Origin: Acidobacteriota bacterium | GTDB lineage: Bacteria; Acidobacteriota; Terriglobia; Terriglobales; Acidobacteriaceae | DNA length: 14,674 bases | Reading direction: 5' to 3' | Assembly: GCA_021805265.1 (NCBI GenBank) | Contig: JAJZFR010000083.1 | Coordinates: forward strand, 1-14,674 | In this document: one piece after another, positions 14,355-14,674 of the stretch | Layout of the letters: the number at the start of each line of letters is the position of its first letter | How positions within the stretch are numbered: position 1 is the stretch's first letter | Position numbers and translations under genes: made by a program | The notes under the pieces: model-generated | The model's database searches: none | Seen by the model: only the letters and a program-made list of their open reading frames with translations | What the model was told of the DNA's origin: nothing

Positions 14355-14674
14355 GTGCAACGAAGTTCACGAAAATGCGGCGAAGCAGGGTTCACGCTGA
14401 TCGAGCTGATGGTGGTGATGCTGATCATCGGCGTGCTGATGGCGATTGCTGTTCCGAACTACGTTGCCGCGGTGAAGGCCGCGAAGGAATCGGTGCTGAA
14501 GGAAGACCTGCACGTAATGCGCCAGGCTATCGATTCGTACACGATGGACAAGCAGAAGGCGCCGCAGTCGCTGCAGGACCTGGTGGATGCGGGCTATCTG
14601 AAGACGATTCCCACCGACCCGATGACGCGCTCGACGGATACGTGGGTAACGGATCAGAGCGACGCGATGAGTTC
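14355..14674 (+). CDS. Second type II secretion-like pseudopilin, cut by the window edge
   Basis: The first 106 residues of another prepilin-like protein, open at the right end of the window. From GTG 14355 it reads MQRSSRKCGEAG, then the canonical cleavage site G|FTLIE with Glu at +5. A hydrophobic helix (LMVVMLIIGVLMAIAVP) and LKEDLHVMRQAIDSYTMDKQ follow. It then has the GspG-like run SLQDLVDAGYLKTIPTDPMT. It is clearly related to the gene before it in layout, though diverged. The start is GTG with AGGG-type purines upstream; no in-frame ATG fits the leader. The gap from the first pseudopilin is 58 bp, so co-transcription is likely. Confidence 0.92.
   Translation, partial: MQRSSRKCGEAGFTLIELMVVMLIIGVLMAIAVPNYVAAVKAAKESVLKEDLHVMRQAIDSYTMDKQKAPQSLQDLVDAGYLKTIPTDPMTRSTDTWVTDQSDAMS

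Overview
The window reads as chromosomal DNA of an Acidobacteriota bacterium, most likely class Terriglobia (the Granulicella/Terriglobus/Acidobacterium/Edaphobacter type). The base composition is GC-rich. It carries a secreted von Willebrand A protein of the acidobacterial VWFA-related type, a YVTN propeller lipoprotein, a Gram-negative secretin and pseudopilins. The taxonomic call is inference from gene content; no marker gene was compared.

Layout. Positions 27-103 hold a tRNA-Arg(TCT) on the minus strand. Its 5' side is flanked by a relic of a tyrosine recombinase (about 118-492). A secreted GH31 glycosidase (639-3266), a secreted VWFA-related protein (3399-4580) and the epoxyqueuosine reductase QueG (4622-5788) follow on the plus strand. 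QueG ends 14 bp from a convergent cold-shock protein (5803-6009, minus). A 293-bp divergent region separates that gene from a YihY/BrkB membrane protein (6303-7253, plus), which ends 15 bp from a convergent winged-helix regulator (7269-7577, minus).

From 7269 to 11069 all genes are on the minus strand. In transcription order they are smpB, a small single-span membrane protein, a DAHP synthase with an N-terminal regulatory-type domain, the YVTN propeller lipoprotein and the winged-helix regulator. Gaps of 72-107 bp between them argue against one tight operon.

From 11340 to the right edge lies a plus-strand secretion or pilus gene set: a large secretin with a TPR-type N-terminus and a cohesin-like C-terminal domain, then two type II secretion-like pseudopilins, the second cut by the window edge. 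The secretin would form the outer-membrane channel and the pseudopilins the periplasmic pseudopilus. The ATPase, the inner-membrane platform and the prepilin peptidase are not in the window.

The two features most worth attention are the secretin-cohesin fusion beside tandem pseudopilin genes, and short direct repeats of 12-15 bp at several gene boundaries (8928-8985, 10122-10153, 11173-11208, 14323-14354). Similar 15-bp repeats lie inside two genes (4176-4250, 10255-10314). No CRISPR array, insertion sequence, rRNA or convincing intrinsic terminator was seen. Most of the genes are housekeeping or common acidobacterial genes, and no complete undescribed system is visible.
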